Below, in pieces: positions 7,045-16,058 of a stretch of 21,996 bases of DNA. The position numbers were made by a program, and so were the translations under genes. Each line of letters starts with the position of its first letter. The first letter of the stretch is position 1. Below the pieces are notes generated by a model that did no database searches, was not told where the DNA came from, and worked only from the letters and a program-made list of their open reading frames with translations. The stretch comes from Micrococcales bacterium UBA2465 (GTDB taxonomy: Bacteria > Actinomycetota > Actinomycetes > Actinomycetales > Microbacteriaceae): NCBI GenBank assembly GCA_002342255.1, contig DDPP01000081.1, forward strand, positions 19,007 to 41,002. Reading direction: 5' to 3'.

Positions 7045-7789
7045 ACATTTCGCAGTTATCGGTGATCCGATTTCTCAAAGTTTGAGCCCAAAAATACACT
7101 CAGCAGCATACAAAGTTCTAGGGATTGATTGGGACTTTGAAGCAGTTAGGGTATCCGCTGGGCAAGTTCGCCAGTTCCTAAGCGACACAGTTAAGTTTTC
7201 AGGTCTTTCGGTTACCATGCCCCTAAAGTTTGAAGCTTTTGCGGCGTCCAACAAACTGGACGATGGAGCGCTGAGAACAGGTGTTGTAAATACCTTAGTC
7301 AAGACGGATTCAGGTTATTCAGGTTTCAATACGGATATCTTTGGCATAGCACAGGCAATTAGAAATGTTGCGACGAGATCCATCGCGGTTTTAGGTTCTG
7401 GGGCAACTGCAAGATCAGCTGTAGAGGCGATTGTTTCGACTCGACCAGATTCAGAAATCATCTGTTATGCCAGGAACGAAATGAGTTTGGGACAAATAAA
7501 CACTACCTATGCTTGCCTCATTGAAACTAAACCCTTGCATGATTATTCAGGCCGCGAAGACCTCACGATAAACACGATCCCAAATTACAAGCCTGAGAAA
7601 TTCAACGTTTTGCTCAGCACAAGTTACGGGGATGGGCATCTTGGGCAAAGTGAGATTAGTGGCACAGAGATGCTGCTTTGGCAAGCCCTGGCGCAACTGC
7701 GCATCTACATAAATGGCTCTCAAGACGAACACTTGGACGACGAAGGCCAGATTTTTGCGGCTATGCGAGGTTCCCTAACTGAGCAGTAG
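7037..7789 (+). CDS. aroE: shikimate dehydrogenase (NADP+)
   Basis: AroE (250 residues) reduces 3-dehydroshikimate to shikimate with NADPH. The substrate domain shows S15 and S17 in PISQSLSP, the catalytic K64 in SVTMPLK, N85 in VVNT and D100 in FNTD; the Rossmann glycine motif LGSGATARSA is at 119-128. The protein is slightly shorter than the usual 260-280 residues, and the cofactor-domain loop that often reads NRT is YARN here, so cofactor specificity cannot be read from it. I chose the ATG at 7037, which overlaps mltG by 8 nt (ATGGCTAG), because the signature GDPISQSLSP begins nine residues later. The same frame is open upstream to an ATG at 6794, but that would add 81 residues that overlap mltG and match nothing in the family. 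Confidence 0.9.
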   Translation: MARHFAVIGDPISQSLSPKIHSAAYKVLGIDWDFEAVRVSAGQVRQFLSDTVKFSGLSVTMPLKFEAFAASNKLDDGALRTGVVNTLVKTDSGYSGFNTDIFGIAQAIRNVATRSIAVLGSGATARSAVEAIVSTRPDSEIICYARNEMSLGQINTTYACLIETKPLHDYSGREDLTINTIPNYKPEKFNVLLSTSYGDGHLGQSEISGTEMLLWQALAQLRIYINGSQDEHLDDEGQIFAAMRGSLTEQ

Positions 7790-7807
7790 TGTGGGAAGAT
7801 AGTTCAC

Positions 7808-8998
7808 ATGTTACGTTGGCTCACAGCAGGGGAATCCCATGGTCCTGAACTAACTGCTGTCCTCGAAGGCCTACCTGCAGGGGTCCCAGTCACCACCGAA
7901 GCACTAAACATTTCGTTAGCTAGACGTCGTTTTGGTTATGGGCGTGGCGCAAGAATGAAGATCGAACAAGACCAATTGAGAATTACCGGTGGTGTTCGTC
8001 ATGGACTAAGCATGGGTGGCCCAATCTCTATAGTTATCGAGAATACTGAATGGGACAAATGGATTGAAATCATGTCTCCAGATCCCGTTGATTCTTCAAC
8101 ACTCACTGGTGCTAGAGCCGAACCACTTACCAGACCTAGACCAGGCCACGCAGATTTCACTGGAATGCAAAAATACGGATTCATCGAAAGCCGGCCAGTC
8201 TTAGAACGCGCTTCAGCCAGAGAGACAGCTGCCAGAGTTGCGCTCGGTTCCATTGTCGAGAGTTTTCTAGCCGAGCTAGGTATATCGGTAGTTACGCACA
8301 CAGTATCGATAGGCAAAATTTCTGGTGGAGATTTGCTTCCTAAGCCAACCGATGTTGTTGATCTAGATGAAGATCCGGTTAGAGCCTTTGATACCAAGCT
8401 TTCTCAGGCAATGGTGGAGGAAATAGATCAGGCTCATAAAGATGGCGACACTTTAGGCGGAGTCGTCGAGGTTTTAGTCTACGGAATGCCCCCAGGAGTC
8501 GGATCTTACGTGCATTGGGATAGGCGACTAGATGGTCGTCTCGCAGGGGCGTTGATGAGTATCCAAGCGATTAAGGGAGTCGCTGTTGGTGATGGGTTTG
8601 AATCTGCAACTAGAAGAGGATCTGAAGCTCACGACGAAATGCAACTAACGGACGGTCTTGTTGCAAGAATCACTGACAGAGCGGGAGGCATTGAAGGCGG
8701 GATGAGCAATGGCGAGATTATTCGAGTTCGAGCTGCGATGAAACCCATTTCGACCGTTCCAAGGGCACTAAAAACAATTGATGTTGCAACCGGTGAGGAA
8801 TCAACAGCACACCACCAGCGCTCGGATGTTTGTGCCGTCCCGGCTGCTGGTGTGGTGGCCCAAGCTATGGTTAGCCTGACAATTGCAGATGCAGTGTTAG
8901 AAAAATTTGGTGGAGATTCCGTAGCCGAGACTAAACGAAATCTTGCTAGTTACCTAGAAAGCATTCCGGCTAATTTAAAGTCCAAGATTGTTAGCTAA
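7808..8998 (+). CDS. aroC: chorismate synthase
   Basis: AroC (396 residues) makes chorismate from 5-enolpyruvylshikimate-3-phosphate, using reduced FMN. The N-terminal signature [12 protein letters not shown] with H11, the [16 protein letters not shown] segment at 40-55, RPGHADF with H114, and the C-terminal [17 protein letters not shown] are all present, and length is normal. The ATG at 7808 follows the aroE stop by 18 nt; a weak GGGAAG at 7793-7798 is the best ribosome binding site. Substrate EPSP needs AroA, which is not encoded here. Two nucleotides separate it from aroK. Confidence 0.97.
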   Translation: MLRWLTAGESHGPELTAVLEGLPAGVPVTTEALNISLARRRFGYGRGARMKIEQDQLRITGGVRHGLSMGGPISIVIENTEWDKWIEIMSPDPVDSSTLTGARAEPLTRPRPGHADFTGMQKYGFIESRPVLERASARETAARVALGSIVESFLAELGISVVTHTVSIGKISGGDLLPKPTDVVDLDEDPVRAFDTKLSQAMVEEIDQAHKDGDTLGGVVEVLVYGMPPGVGSYVHWDRRLDGRLAGALMSIQAIKGVAVGDGFESATRRGSEAHDEMQLTDGLVARITDRAGGIEGGMSNGEIIRVRAAMKPISTVPRALKTIDVATGEESTAHHQRSDVCAVPAAGVVAQAMVSLTIADAVLEKFGGDSVAETKRNLASYLESIPANLKSKIVS

Positions 8999-9000
8999 GA

Positions 9001-9504
9001 ATGTTGAATCGCCCGGTAATCCTGGTAGGCCCGATGGGTGTCGGAAAGTCAACTATCGGAAAGAAACTTGCCAAACGTCTTGAAGTTCCTTTTATTGACA
9101 CAGACATTGTCATCAGCGACACCCATGGAACCCCGACCGAAATTTTTGAAAAGCTCGGCGAGCGAGAGTTTCGTCGGATCGAGTCTGAAACAATTGTGAA
9201 TTCAATGTCAGTGATAGCAGTTATAGCCACCGGCGGTGGAGCTGTTCTAACTGAAACTTCAAGAGTCGCATTTAGGGATGGAACCGTTGTCTATCTGAAA
9301 ACTAATGGTAATCACATTAGATCCCGACTTAAACATGGAAACAGACCTCTACTAAAAAATGGCTTCGAAGACTGGAAACGGATATATGAAGAACGGAAAC
9401 CTATTTATAAAGAGGTAGCCGATATTGAGGTAGACACTTCGAACAACAGTCTCAAGGGTATCGTTGAAGAGATTTGCAACAAGTTGGAGGCCAAAGATGG
9501 ATGA
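9001..9504 (+). CDS. aroK: shikimate kinase
   Basis: AroK (167 residues) phosphorylates shikimate at the 3-hydroxyl with ATP. The Walker A loop GPMGVGKST is at 10-18, the shikimate-binding acidic pair at D34/D36 (FIDTD), R58 in EREFRRIE, the GGG motif at 78-80, the lid arginine in RPLL at 115-118, and R132 near the C-terminus. Length and motif order are normal. The ATG lies 2 nt after the aroC stop. Its stop TGA overlaps the first codons of aroB by 8 nt, consistent with translational coupling in the aro block. Confidence 0.96.
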   Translation: MLNRPVILVGPMGVGKSTIGKKLAKRLEVPFIDTDIVISDTHGTPTEIFEKLGEREFRRIESETIVNSMSVIAVIATGGGAVLTETSRVAFRDGTVVYLKTNGNHIRSRLKHGNRPLLKNGFEDWKRIYEERKPIYKEVADIEVDTSNNSLKGIVEEICNKLEAKDG

Positions 9505-10576
9505 TGTTCGTCGACTAAAGGCTACCGGATTATCTAGCTATGAAGTGCTTCTCGGTCGCGGGCTCCTAAATGAGCTCGAACCTGTTTTGGGAAGTTTGGT
9601 CAAAAAGGTTCTGTTGGTCTATCCAGAGCCATTAGAAGCTTCGGCAACCTTGGTGGCCGATGAGCTAAGCGCTTCAGGCAAGACAGTCTGGAAATTTCCC
9701 GTTGCTGATGGCGAGGAGGCAAAGACTGACCGCTGGCTTTCGGTTGCTTGGTCTTCGTTAGGACAGGCTGAGTTTTCTAGAAGTGATGCAGTAGTTACCC
9801 TGGGTGGTGGGACAGTTACAGACCTAGGAGGTTTCATCGCCGCCACTTGGTTGCGAGGCATTGCAGTGATACACATCCCAACAACTTTGCTTGGGATGAT
9901 TGATGCTGCGATTGGTGGTAAAACTGGCATCAATACCCAAGAAGGAAAAAACTTGGTCGGTGCCTTCCATGACCCCAAAGCAGTGTTGGTTGATCTCGAC
10001 ACCTTAGCGACTTTGCCGAAAGTTGAGTTGGGTTCAGGTTTCGCCGAAATCATTAAATGTGGTTTCATTTCAGATCCGCAAATACTCGAAATGATTGAGA
10101 ATGAGACTTCAAAAGCTTTGGATGTAAACTCTGAGGTCTTTAGTGAATTGGTCGAGAGAGCAATTCGGGTAAAGATTCAGGTAGTGTCAGAGGACTTCAG
10201 GGAGAGTTCACTTCGAGAGGTCCTAAATTATGGTCACACTTTAGGACACTCAATAGAACATGCAGAACATTACAAAATTCGACACGGGCACGCAGTTGCT
10301 ATCGGTATGGTATTCGCTGCAGAACTTGGCAGATTATCAGGGCGGCTAGATGATGAAACCGCAGACCGGCACAGAAGAATACTAGATCTAATTGGTTTGC
10401 CGACTTCATATGACTTAGCCAAATGGAGGGTCCTTTATAAAGGCATGCAAATTGACAAAAAGAGCCGCGGTGGCATCTTGAGATTCGTTGTATTGGATGA
10501 GTTGGCCAAGCCGGGCATACTAGAGGCCCCAACCGAAGAGTTACTGTTCCAAGCCTTTCAAGAGATAGCAAACTGA
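9497..10576 (+). CDS. aroB: 3-dehydroquinate synthase
   Basis: AroB (359 residues) converts DAHP to 3-dehydroquinate, using NAD+ and a divalent metal. Visible landmarks are the NAD-binding LGGGTVTDLGGF at 102-113, PTTLLGMIDAAIGGKTGIN at about 128-146, the metal ligand E184 in GFAEIIKCG with K187, NYGHTLGHSIEH with H247 and H251, and RHGHAVAIG with H263. I chose the ATG at 9497 over the in-frame upstream start at 9464: it has GGAGG at 9486-9490 with six bases of spacing, gives a family-like N-terminus, and avoids a longer overlap with aroK. The remaining overlap is 8 nt (ATGGATGA). Confidence 0.96.
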   Translation: MDDVRRLKATGLSSYEVLLGRGLLNELEPVLGSLVKKVLLVYPEPLEASATLVADELSASGKTVWKFPVADGEEAKTDRWLSVAWSSLGQAEFSRSDAVVTLGGGTVTDLGGFIAATWLRGIAVIHIPTTLLGMIDAAIGGKTGINTQEGKNLVGAFHDPKAVLVDLDTLATLPKVELGSGFAEIIKCGFISDPQILEMIENETSKALDVNSEVFSELVERAIRVKIQVVSEDFRESSLREVLNYGHTLGHSIEHAEHYKIRHGHAVAIGMVFAAELGRLSGRLDDETADRHRRILDLIGLPTSYDLAKWRVLYKGMQIDKKSRGGILRFVVLDELAKPGILEAPTEELLFQAFQEIAN

Positions 10577-10591
10577 CGGTAAATTGGTTCT

Positions 10592-11026
10592 ATGAAGAAG
10601 GTAGTCGTGCTAAACGGGCCAAATCTAAATATGCTAGGCAGTCGTGAGCCCGATGTTTATGGACACTCGTCCTACACTGATTTGGTGACTGAGCTGACCA
10701 GTTTTGGACTCCAGTTCGGATTAGAAGTCGAAATAAAGCAGAGTAATGATGAATCCGAGTTAGTGGGCTGGCTTCAAGAGGCATTCACGACACGTAATAA
10801 TGTTGTCGTAAACCCAGCTGCTTTCACACATTATTCATACTCAATCCGAGATGCGATTGCGATGCTAACCAGTACTGGGTTGCAGGTTATTGAAGTCCAC
10901 ATATCTAACCCTCATGCTAGAGAAGAGTTCAGACACAATTCGGTGATTTCCGCGGTTGCAACCGGAGTTATTGCTGGATTCGGGCTTGACTCATACAAGT
11001 TAGCCTTGCGCCAACTGGCTAACTGA
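10592..11026 (+). CDS. aroQ: type II 3-dehydroquinate dehydratase
   Basis: This 144-residue enzyme dehydrates 3-dehydroquinate to 3-dehydroshikimate as a dodecameric type II dehydroquinase. The active-site set is complete: NGPNLNMLGSREPDVYG at 8-24 with R18 and the catalytic Y23, N74 and H80 in VNPAAFTHYS, H103 in EVHISN, and R114 in EEFRHNS. It follows aroB by 15 nt and completes a run of five shikimate genes. Type II (rather than type I, AroD) is what actinobacteria usually carry. The gene ends at TGA 11024-11026, 48 nt before efp. Confidence 0.97.
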   Translation: MKKVVVLNGPNLNMLGSREPDVYGHSSYTDLVTELTSFGLQFGLEVEIKQSNDESELVGWLQEAFTTRNNVVVNPAAFTHYSYSIRDAIAMLTSTGLQVIEVHISNPHAREEFRHNSVISAVATGVIAGFGLDSYKLALRQLAN

Positions 11027-11032
11027 TAAACT
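11006..11032 (+). promoter_or_regulatory. candidate internal promoter for efp
   Basis: TTGCGC at 11006-11011 and TAAACT at 11027-11032 are spaced by 15 bp, at the very end of aroQ. The -10 fits the actinobacterial TANNNT pattern, but the spacing is short. EF-P is needed at high level, so an own promoter would make sense. Weak evidence. Confidence 0.25.
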
Positions 11033-11034
11033 GC

Positions 11035-11064
11035 TCTAGGCCGTTTGGCCACAAAATTCCTAGA
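11035..11064 (+). repeat. nested inverted repeats in the efp leader
   Basis: TCTAGG at 11035-11040 pairs with CCTAGA at 11059-11064 (6 bp), and inside it GGCC at 11039-11042 pairs with GGCC at 11047-11050 around GTTT. The two overlap at GG and so cannot form fully at the same time. The outer arm ends just before the efp ribosome binding site (GAGG, 11066-11069). It may tune efp translation, or it may be chance. Confidence 0.3.
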
Positions 11065-11074
11065 CGAGGCAAAA

Positions 11075-11638
11075 ATGGCTACCAGCAATGATCTAAAAAA
11101 CGGAATGGTTCTGAACATGGAGAACCAACTCTGGACCGTAATCGAATTCCAGCACGTCAAGCCAGGCAAAGGTCCTGCCTTCGTAAGAACCAAGCTCAAG
11201 AATGTACTCAGCGGCAAAGTTATTGATCGAACACTAAATGCTGGTGTGAAGATTGAAACCGCAACTGTCGATAAGCGTGAGATGCAATATTTATACAGTG
11301 ATGGTGACGGCTATGTTTTCATGGACACCACGGACTACGACCAAATGACACTGACCAAGGAACTCGTTGGCGATGCCTCGAACTACTTGCTTGAGAATCA
11401 AATGGCAATTGTGGCTATTCACGAAGGCGCACCTATTTACGTTGAGCTACCAGCATCTGTCGTACTTGAAATCACGTTCACCGAACCTGGTTTACAAGGA
11501 GATAGGTCCTCCGGTGGAACAAAACCAGCCACTTTGGAGACGGGCTTACAGATTCAAGTTCCACTTTTCGTTGAACAAAACACGAGAGTCAAAGTTGACA
11601 CCAGAACTGGTGAATACTTAGGCCGAGTCACAGACTAA
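11075..11638 (+). CDS. efp: elongation factor P
   Basis: EF-P (187 residues) binds between the P and E sites and relieves ribosome stalling at polyproline runs. All three beta-barrel domains are present: a KOW-like N domain (1-65), a middle OB domain, and the C-terminal OB domain with [11 protein letters not shown] and TRTGEYLGR. The tip of the first domain reads KPGKGPAF, with K32 in the position that is modified in some bacteria; actinobacteria are generally thought to use this Lys unmodified. I chose the ATG at 11075, which has GAGG at 11066-11069, over the in-frame TTG at 11045, which would add ten residues not found in the family. The gene lies between the aro block and nusB, a common actinobacterial order. 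Confidence 0.97.
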   Translation: MATSNDLKNGMVLNMENQLWTVIEFQHVKPGKGPAFVRTKLKNVLSGKVIDRTLNAGVKIETATVDKREMQYLYSDGDGYVFMDTTDYDQMTLTKELVGDASNYLLENQMAIVAIHEGAPIYVELPASVVLEITFTEPGLQGDRSSGGTKPATLETGLQIQVPLFVEQNTRVKVDTRTGEYLGRVTD

Positions 11639-11642
11639 AACG

Positions 11643-12062
11643 GTGAGTTCCAGAACGAAAAGTCGCAAACGCGCTGTCGATGCCTTGTATGCAGGCCAAC
11701 TGCGCGATGTAATGGCTACGGACTTGCTAGATGAAACTAAAGATTCAGTAGCTGACCGGGAAAATCAAGAAGAGATTTTCAGCTTTGCTAAGCAACTTGT
11801 CGAGGGAGTATTGCTCAATCAAGCTGAAATAGATGAGTTAATTTCAAGTCTTGCTCAAAACTGGACCTTAGATCGTATGCCTGCTGTTGATTTGGCCATA
11901 CTTCGACTTGCCTGCTTCGAAATGGCTTTCTCTTCAGAGACTCCGGCGGAAGTAGTAATTTCTGAAGCGGTGAGTTTAGCTAAGGAGATATCAACTGATG
12001 AATCTCCGACTTTCATTAATGGAATCCTGGCCGCTGTAGCAGCCACGCGCAAACCAATCTAG
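11643..12062 (+). CDS. nusB: transcription antitermination factor NusB
   Basis: NusB (139 residues) binds boxA RNA with NusE (S10) and takes part in rRNA antitermination. The all-helical NusB fold shows the N-terminal RTKSRKRAVDALYAGQ, the central NWTLDRMPAVDLAILRLACFEM and the C-terminal EAVSLAKEISTDESPTFINGILAA. The start is GTG at 11643, four bases after the efp stop, giving the expected basic N-terminus. Efp-NusB pairing is conserved in many Gram-positive genomes. It is the last gene before the pyr operon leader. Confidence 0.95.
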   Translation: MSSRTKSRKRAVDALYAGQLRDVMATDLLDETKDSVADRENQEEIFSFAKQLVEGVLLNQAEIDELISSLAQNWTLDRMPAVDLAILRLACFEMAFSSETPAEVVISEAVSLAKEISTDESPTFINGILAAVAATRKPI

Positions 12063-12083
12063 AGATTCTTAGTCCTGACCTAC

Positions 12084-12089
12084 TAGACT
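12084..12089 (+). promoter_or_regulatory. candidate -10 element for the pyr operon
   Basis: TAGACT at 12084-12089 fits the TANNNT -10 pattern of actinobacterial housekeeping promoters; I see no good -35 hexamer at the right distance. A start near 12096 would give a leader of about 46 nt that begins just ahead of the PyrR-binding hairpin, which fits the short leaders known for translationally controlled pyr operons. Confidence 0.3.
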
Positions 12090-12101
12090 TAGCGGAGCAA
12101 G

Positions 12102-12134
12102 TCCTTTAAAGGCGTCCAGTGAGGCGCAGAAGGA
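12102..12134 (+). promoter_or_regulatory. PyrR-binding RNA hairpin over the pyrR ribosome binding site
   Basis: GTCCAGTGAGGC at 12114-12125 matches the core of the PyrR-binding loop known from Bacillus and actinobacteria (UCCNGNGAGGC). GCG at 12112-12114 can pair with CGC at 12125-12127, and TCCTT at 12102-12106 with AAGGA at 12130-12134, which is the Shine-Dalgarno sequence of pyrR. PyrR with bound UMP would thus stabilise a hairpin that hides the ribosome binding site and lower translation of the whole operon, as described for mycobacteria. There is no terminator after it, so control by translation rather than attenuation is the natural reading. The palindrome CCTTTAAAGG at 12103-12112 offers a competing fold for the 5' arm. 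Confidence 0.75.
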
Positions 12135-12141
12135 GATGTGC

Positions 12142-12681
12142 ATGACAGCACGCACCGTACTCGACGCGTCCGATATTGATCGCGCCATTACTCGCATTTC
12201 GCATGAAATAGTCGAGTCAAATCAAGGAGTATCCGAGCTCCTGCTTTTGGGCATTCCAACTCGCGGAGTGTTTCTGGCTAATAAAATAGCCATTTCCATA
12301 TCCAAAAACTACCCACAATTTGACGAAACTATCTCGGTGGGAAAGCTAGATGTGACGTTGTTTAGAGATGACTTAGCCGAAAGGCCGAAGAAAGAAGTTT
12401 CCCCGACACTCATTCCCGTTGCAAACTTTGAAGACAAAACGGTTGTATTAGTTGACGATGTTCTCTTCACTGGGAGGACGATAAGAGCTGCACTCGACGC
12501 ACTTGTTTCTTATGGCAGACCTAAAGCTGTGCGACTGGCTGTTCTTGTTGACCGAGGCCACCGGGAATTTCCCATAAGAGCTGATTTTGTTGGCAAGAAC
12601 TTGCCAACATCCAGCCGGGAAAGGATCTATGTCAAGCTGAATGAAACCGATTCAGAACAGTGTGTGGTGATCGAACAATGA
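12142..12681 (+). CDS. pyrR: pyr operon regulator / uracil phosphoribosyltransferase PyrR
   Basis: PyrR (179 residues) senses UMP and binds pyr mRNA; many members also have uracil phosphoribosyltransferase activity. The PRPP-binding motif [13 protein letters not shown] is at about 101-113, with LLLGIPTRG at 34-42 and the typical N-terminus [18 protein letters not shown] chose the ATG at 12142 over the one at 12136: AGAAGGAG at 12128-12135 touches the first ATG with no spacing but sits six bases before the second, and homologous sequence starts at the second. Its leader carries a PyrR-binding hairpin, so it is autoregulated. It overlaps pyrB by 4 nt (ATGA) and leads the operon pyrR-pyrB-pyrC-carA-carB-pyrF. 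Confidence 0.95.
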   Translation: MTARTVLDASDIDRAITRISHEIVESNQGVSELLLLGIPTRGVFLANKIAISISKNYPQFDETISVGKLDVTLFRDDLAERPKKEVSPTLIPVANFEDKTVVLVDDVLFTGRTIRAALDALVSYGRPKAVRLAVLVDRGHREFPIRADFVGKNLPTSSRERIYVKLNETDSEQCVVIEQ

Positions 12682-13622
12682 AACATTTAGTAAGCGTTAC
12701 TGATCTCACTAAATCGGACGCCTTGGAACTGCTTGATCTAGCGTTGCAGATGGAATCCGTCAATCAAATGGAAGCTAAAAAGATCCCAGCGCTAAAGAAC
12801 ACAACAGTTGTAAATCTGTTCTTCGAAGATTCGACCAGGACCAAACTGTCGTTTGAAATAGCAGCAAAGCGTTTATCTGCAGAAGTAATAAACTTCACAG
12901 CGAAGGGCTCCTCTATGAGTAAAGGGGAGTCACTTAAGGATACGGTCCTAACCTTGGAAGCTATGGGAGCTGACGCTTTCATTGTGAGGCATTCGCAATC
13001 TGGCGCTGCTCAAACCATTGCTGAGTCTTGGTGGTCTAATGCTTCGATAGTTAATGCGGGAGATGGCACTCATGAACATCCAACCCAAGCACTACTGGAC
13101 GCATTCACCATTCGTCAACGACTAGTTGGTGGAAGATCTACTGGCGATTTGGCTGGTATTAAGGTTCTGATAGTTGGAGACATCCTGCATAGCCGAGTTG
13201 CTAGATCGAATGCGATTCTATTGCGAATGCTTGGGGCTACAGTTGCCTTTTGTGGACCAGCAACTCTATTACCGAACGGCTTTTCTTCTCTAGTTGATCA
13301 AACATTTCATGATCTCGATGAAGCACTTGAATCAAGGTTCGAGGTGGTGATGATGTTGCGAATCCAACAGGAAAGAATGACATCCGCTTTTATTCCAAAC
13401 GCAAACGAATATTCGAAACTATTTGGTCTAAATCTCGAGCGATTTAAACTCTTGGATTCGAAAACTGTGATCATGCATCCTGGCCCCATGAACCGAGGTC
13501 TTGAAATAGCCTCTGAAGTTGCTGACTCCAAGCAATCAGCTATCGTCGCGCAAGTTTCAAATGGGGTTTCAATCCGAATGGCAGTTCTTCATAAACTCTT
13601 AGCAAAGGAAGGCAAACTATGA
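12678..13622 (+). CDS. pyrB: aspartate carbamoyltransferase catalytic subunit
   Basis: PyrB (314 residues) condenses carbamoyl phosphate and aspartate to carbamoyl aspartate. The carbamoyl-phosphate loop [13 protein letters not shown] has S52-T53-R54-T55, K82 follows in SKGESLKD, then R104/H105, the HEHPTQ motif at 132-137, and [10 protein letters not shown] near the C-terminus. No pyrI regulatory subunit gene is nearby, so feedback inhibition of the Escherichia type is not expected; control would come from PyrR. I chose the ATG at 12678 (overlap ATGA with pyrR) over the in-frame GTG at 12660, which adds six residues with no family support. It overlaps pyrC by 4 nt. Confidence 0.97.
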   Translation: MKHLVSVTDLTKSDALELLDLALQMESVNQMEAKKIPALKNTTVVNLFFEDSTRTKLSFEIAAKRLSAEVINFTAKGSSMSKGESLKDTVLTLEAMGADAFIVRHSQSGAAQTIAESWWSNASIVNAGDGTHEHPTQALLDAFTIRQRLVGGRSTGDLAGIKVLIVGDILHSRVARSNAILLRMLGATVAFCGPATLLPNGFSSLVDQTFHDLDEALESRFEVVMMLRIQQERMTSAFIPNANEYSKLFGLNLERFKLLDSKTVIMHPGPMNRGLEIASEVADSKQSAIVAQVSNGVSIRMAVLHKLLAKEGKL

Positions 13623-14920
13623 CAGAGATTCTTCTAACTAACGCCGAGTTAGCCGATGGGAGACTAGTTCATATCAGGATTTCGGGAGGGCTAATCACTG
13701 AAATTGGCCCCGAACTTGAAATAGCTGGGGAGATTATCGACTGCACAGGACTCATTGCCTTCCCTGGCTTCGTGGATTTACACACTCACCTAAGAGAGCC
13801 CGGCTCCGAAAATAGCGAGACTGTTCTAACTGGATCGAGGGCGGCAGCAAAAGGTGGTTATACCGCCGTTCACGCCATGGCCAATACTAACCCTGTTGCT
13901 GATACAGCTGCGGTTGTTGAACAAATACACAGACTGGGCATCGAAGCAGGTTACGTTGAAGTCCAACCAATTGGAGCGGTAACTGTTGCTTTGGCTGGTG
14001 AGCGGATGGCAGAACTTGGCTTAATGAATAAATCAAAGGCCAATGTAACTATCTTTAGCGATGACGGTAGATGTGTCAGCAATTCGCTACTAATGCAAAG
14101 AGCTCTCGAGTATGTCAAGGGGTTTGACGGTGTGATTGCGCAACACGCACAAGACCCCCAACTTACCAACAATTCGCAAATGAACGCAGGCGATCTTGCT
14201 CTTAGATTAGGTTTGACCGGTTGGCCAGAAGTTGCAGAAAGTTCGATCATTGCTCGAGACTGCTTACTTGCCGAGCAAACAGGATCGAAACTTCACATTT
14301 GCCATTTGTCTACAGCCTCAGCTGTCGATGTAATTCGTTGGGCAAAGGGTCGTGGAATCAATGTGACTGCTGAAGTCACACCGCATCATTTGCTGCTAAC
14401 TGAAGATCTCCTTGAAGGATATAACTCGATCTATAAAGTCAACCCTCCGCTAAGAAGTGCTGCAGATGTTCAAGCACTTCGTCTTGCTGTCGCTGATGGA
14501 ACAATTGACATCATCGCTACTGATCACGCTCCGCATCCTGCCGAAAACAAAGAATGTGAATTCGGTCAAGCTGCTTTCGGAATGGTTGGACTAGAGACAG
14601 CGGCATCCGTGGCTTATTCGACTCTCGTAACCACTGGTCTTATCAATCACGCGAGATTCCAGCAGGTTATGTCGGAAGCCCCAGCGAGAATTTCAGGTAT
14701 GCAAAATCAAGGATGTGAATTGGCCCCCGGCACAGTTGCCAACCTAACACTGTTTGATCCCAAGGTTAACTACACGGTTGACTTGGAATCGGAAAGCAAG
14801 AGTAGCAATAATCCTTTCCTCGGCTTAACCCTGCAAGGAAAAGTTGTTCACACATTCTTCCGAGGAATTCAAACAGTCAGAGACTCTAAGGTTTTGAACA
14901 TGGGAGAAGTAGTTGCGTAG
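13619..14920 (+). CDS. pyrC: dihydroorotase (class I)
   Basis: PyrC (433 residues) cyclises carbamoyl aspartate to dihydroorotate in a binuclear zinc amidohydrolase site. The metal ligands are visible: D53-x-H55-x-H57 followed by LREPG, the bridging Asp in FSDDGRCV, a His in IAQHAQDP, another in HICHLST, and the catalytic D302 in ATDHAPH. Length and the REPG signature place it in class I, the form found in Gram-positive bacteria. The ATG overlaps the pyrB stop (ATGA) and the last 8 nt overlap carA, so translation is probably coupled through the operon. Confidence 0.96.
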   Translation: MTEILLTNAELADGRLVHIRISGGLITEIGPELEIAGEIIDCTGLIAFPGFVDLHTHLREPGSENSETVLTGSRAAAKGGYTAVHAMANTNPVADTAAVVEQIHRLGIEAGYVEVQPIGAVTVALAGERMAELGLMNKSKANVTIFSDDGRCVSNSLLMQRALEYVKGFDGVIAQHAQDPQLTNNSQMNAGDLALRLGLTGWPEVAESSIIARDCLLAEQTGSKLHICHLSTASAVDVIRWAKGRGINVTAEVTPHHLLLTEDLLEGYNSIYKVNPPLRSAADVQALRLAVADGTIDIIATDHAPHPAENKECEFGQAAFGMVGLETAASVAYSTLVTTGLINHARFQQVMSEAPARISGMQNQGCELAPGTVANLTLFDPKVNYTVDLESESKSSNNPFLGLTLQGKVVHTFFRGIQTVRDSKVLNMGEVVA

Positions 14921-16058
14921 AGCAAAAACTGCACTATTGGTCCTCGAAGATGGAACCGTGTTCAAAGGGGTTCCTTTTGGAAAAATCGGAACAACTTTAG
15001 GGGAGATAGTATTCGCCACCGGAATGTCCGGCTATCAAGAAACACTTACCGATCCTTCTTATGCTGGTCAAATTGTCGTCCAGACCGCTCCTCACATTGG
15101 TAACACGGGTATGAACGATGAGGACGAAGAGTCTGATCGTATTTGGGTCTCTGGCTATGTGGTGAGAGACATTTCGAGAATTGTTTCTAACTTCAGAAGT
15201 CAAAGGTCACTCGAGGCTGACCTACTTTCAAATGAAGTTATTGGAATAGGTGAATTGGATACCCGGGCCTTAACCCTGCACCTTCGAAACGTTGGTGTGA
15301 TGAGGGCAGGAATTTTTTCCGGCGCGGAGGCTGTAATGCCTTTGGACGAACTAGTCGCAATAGTCAAAAATTCTGTGCCCATGACGGGAAGGTCACTAAG
15401 TTCGACGGTTTCCACTAACGAGCAATACACAATCAAGCATGAGGGTGATTTCTTCGGCAGAGTTGCCATACTCGACCTTGGAATCAAGAAATCAACTATA
15501 AACAACATGGCAGCAAGAGGATTAGAGGTCACAGTTTTCCCAGCTGATAGCTCCTATGAAGATCTCACAAGCATTGACCCAGATGCAGTTTTTTACAGCA
15601 ACGGTCCTGGCGATCCAAGCACGGCTGATCATCAAGTTCAAGTACTTCGTCAAGTTCTGAGCAAGGGCCTTCCTTTCTTTGGAATTTGTTTTGGAAACCA
15701 GCTGTTGGGAAGGGCTCTGGGTTTTGATACCTACAAACTTGCTTTTGGACATCGGGGTATAAATCAACCAGTGATCGATCTTGGCACAGGAAAAGTCGAG
15801 GTCACCGCTCACAACCACGGTTTTGCTGTTGACATCAGTTCGAGAGAAGAGATAGCAAGCCCTGCCGGATTCGGTCTAGTAAAGGTAAGTCACGTTTGCC
15901 TAAACGATGACGTCGTAGAAGGAATCGAATGTTTGGAGATTCCGGCTTACTCAGTTCAATACCATCCTGAAGCCGCTGCTGGACCGCATGACGCAAATTA
16001 TTTGTTCGACAGGCTCATCAACCTGATAACCAAAACAAGAGCCGAAAGGGAAATCTAA
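14913..16058 (+). CDS. carA: carbamoyl-phosphate synthase small (glutaminase) subunit
   Basis: CarA (381 residues) hydrolyses glutamine and channels ammonia to CarB. The N-terminal CarA domain has [13 protein letters not shown] and [17 protein letters not shown]; the class I glutamine amidotransferase domain shows GPGDPS, the nucleophile C259 in FGICFGNQ and the H351/E353 dyad in [11 protein letters not shown]. The residue two after Cys is followed by Asn in place of the His found in Escherichia, a variant I recall from other actinobacteria. The start is TTG at 14913, overlapping pyrC by 8 nt (TTGCGTAG); the N-terminus [14 protein letters not shown] fits the family and no other start is close. 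The stop overlaps the carB ATG by one base. Confidence 0.96.
   Translation: MRRAKTALLVLEDGTVFKGVPFGKIGTTLGEIVFATGMSGYQETLTDPSYAGQIVVQTAPHIGNTGMNDEDEESDRIWVSGYVVRDISRIVSNFRSQRSLEADLLSNEVIGIGELDTRALTLHLRNVGVMRAGIFSGAEAVMPLDELVAIVKNSVPMTGRSLSSTVSTNEQYTIKHEGDFFGRVAILDLGIKKSTINNMAARGLEVTVFPADSSYEDLTSIDPDAVFYSNGPGDPSTADHQVQVLRQVLSKGLPFFGICFGNQLLGRALGFDTYKLAFGHRGINQPVIDLGTGKVEVTAHNHGFAVDISSREEIASPAGFGLVKVSHVCLNDDVVEGIECLEIPAYSVQYHPEAAAGPHDANYLFDRLINLITKTRAEREI

Noticed and set aside
7999..8397. 132-codon minus-strand frame inside aroC
   Set aside because: Shadow of the strongly conserved aroC frame; low-complexity Ser/Thr-rich product.
9619..10068. 149-codon minus-strand frame inside aroB
   Set aside because: Antisense to conserved catalytic motifs of AroB; no family resemblance and no spacing logic with neighbours.
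11367..11621. 84-codon plus-strand frame nested inside efp
   Set aside because: Out-of-frame shadow of efp, with no start signal and an implausible composition.
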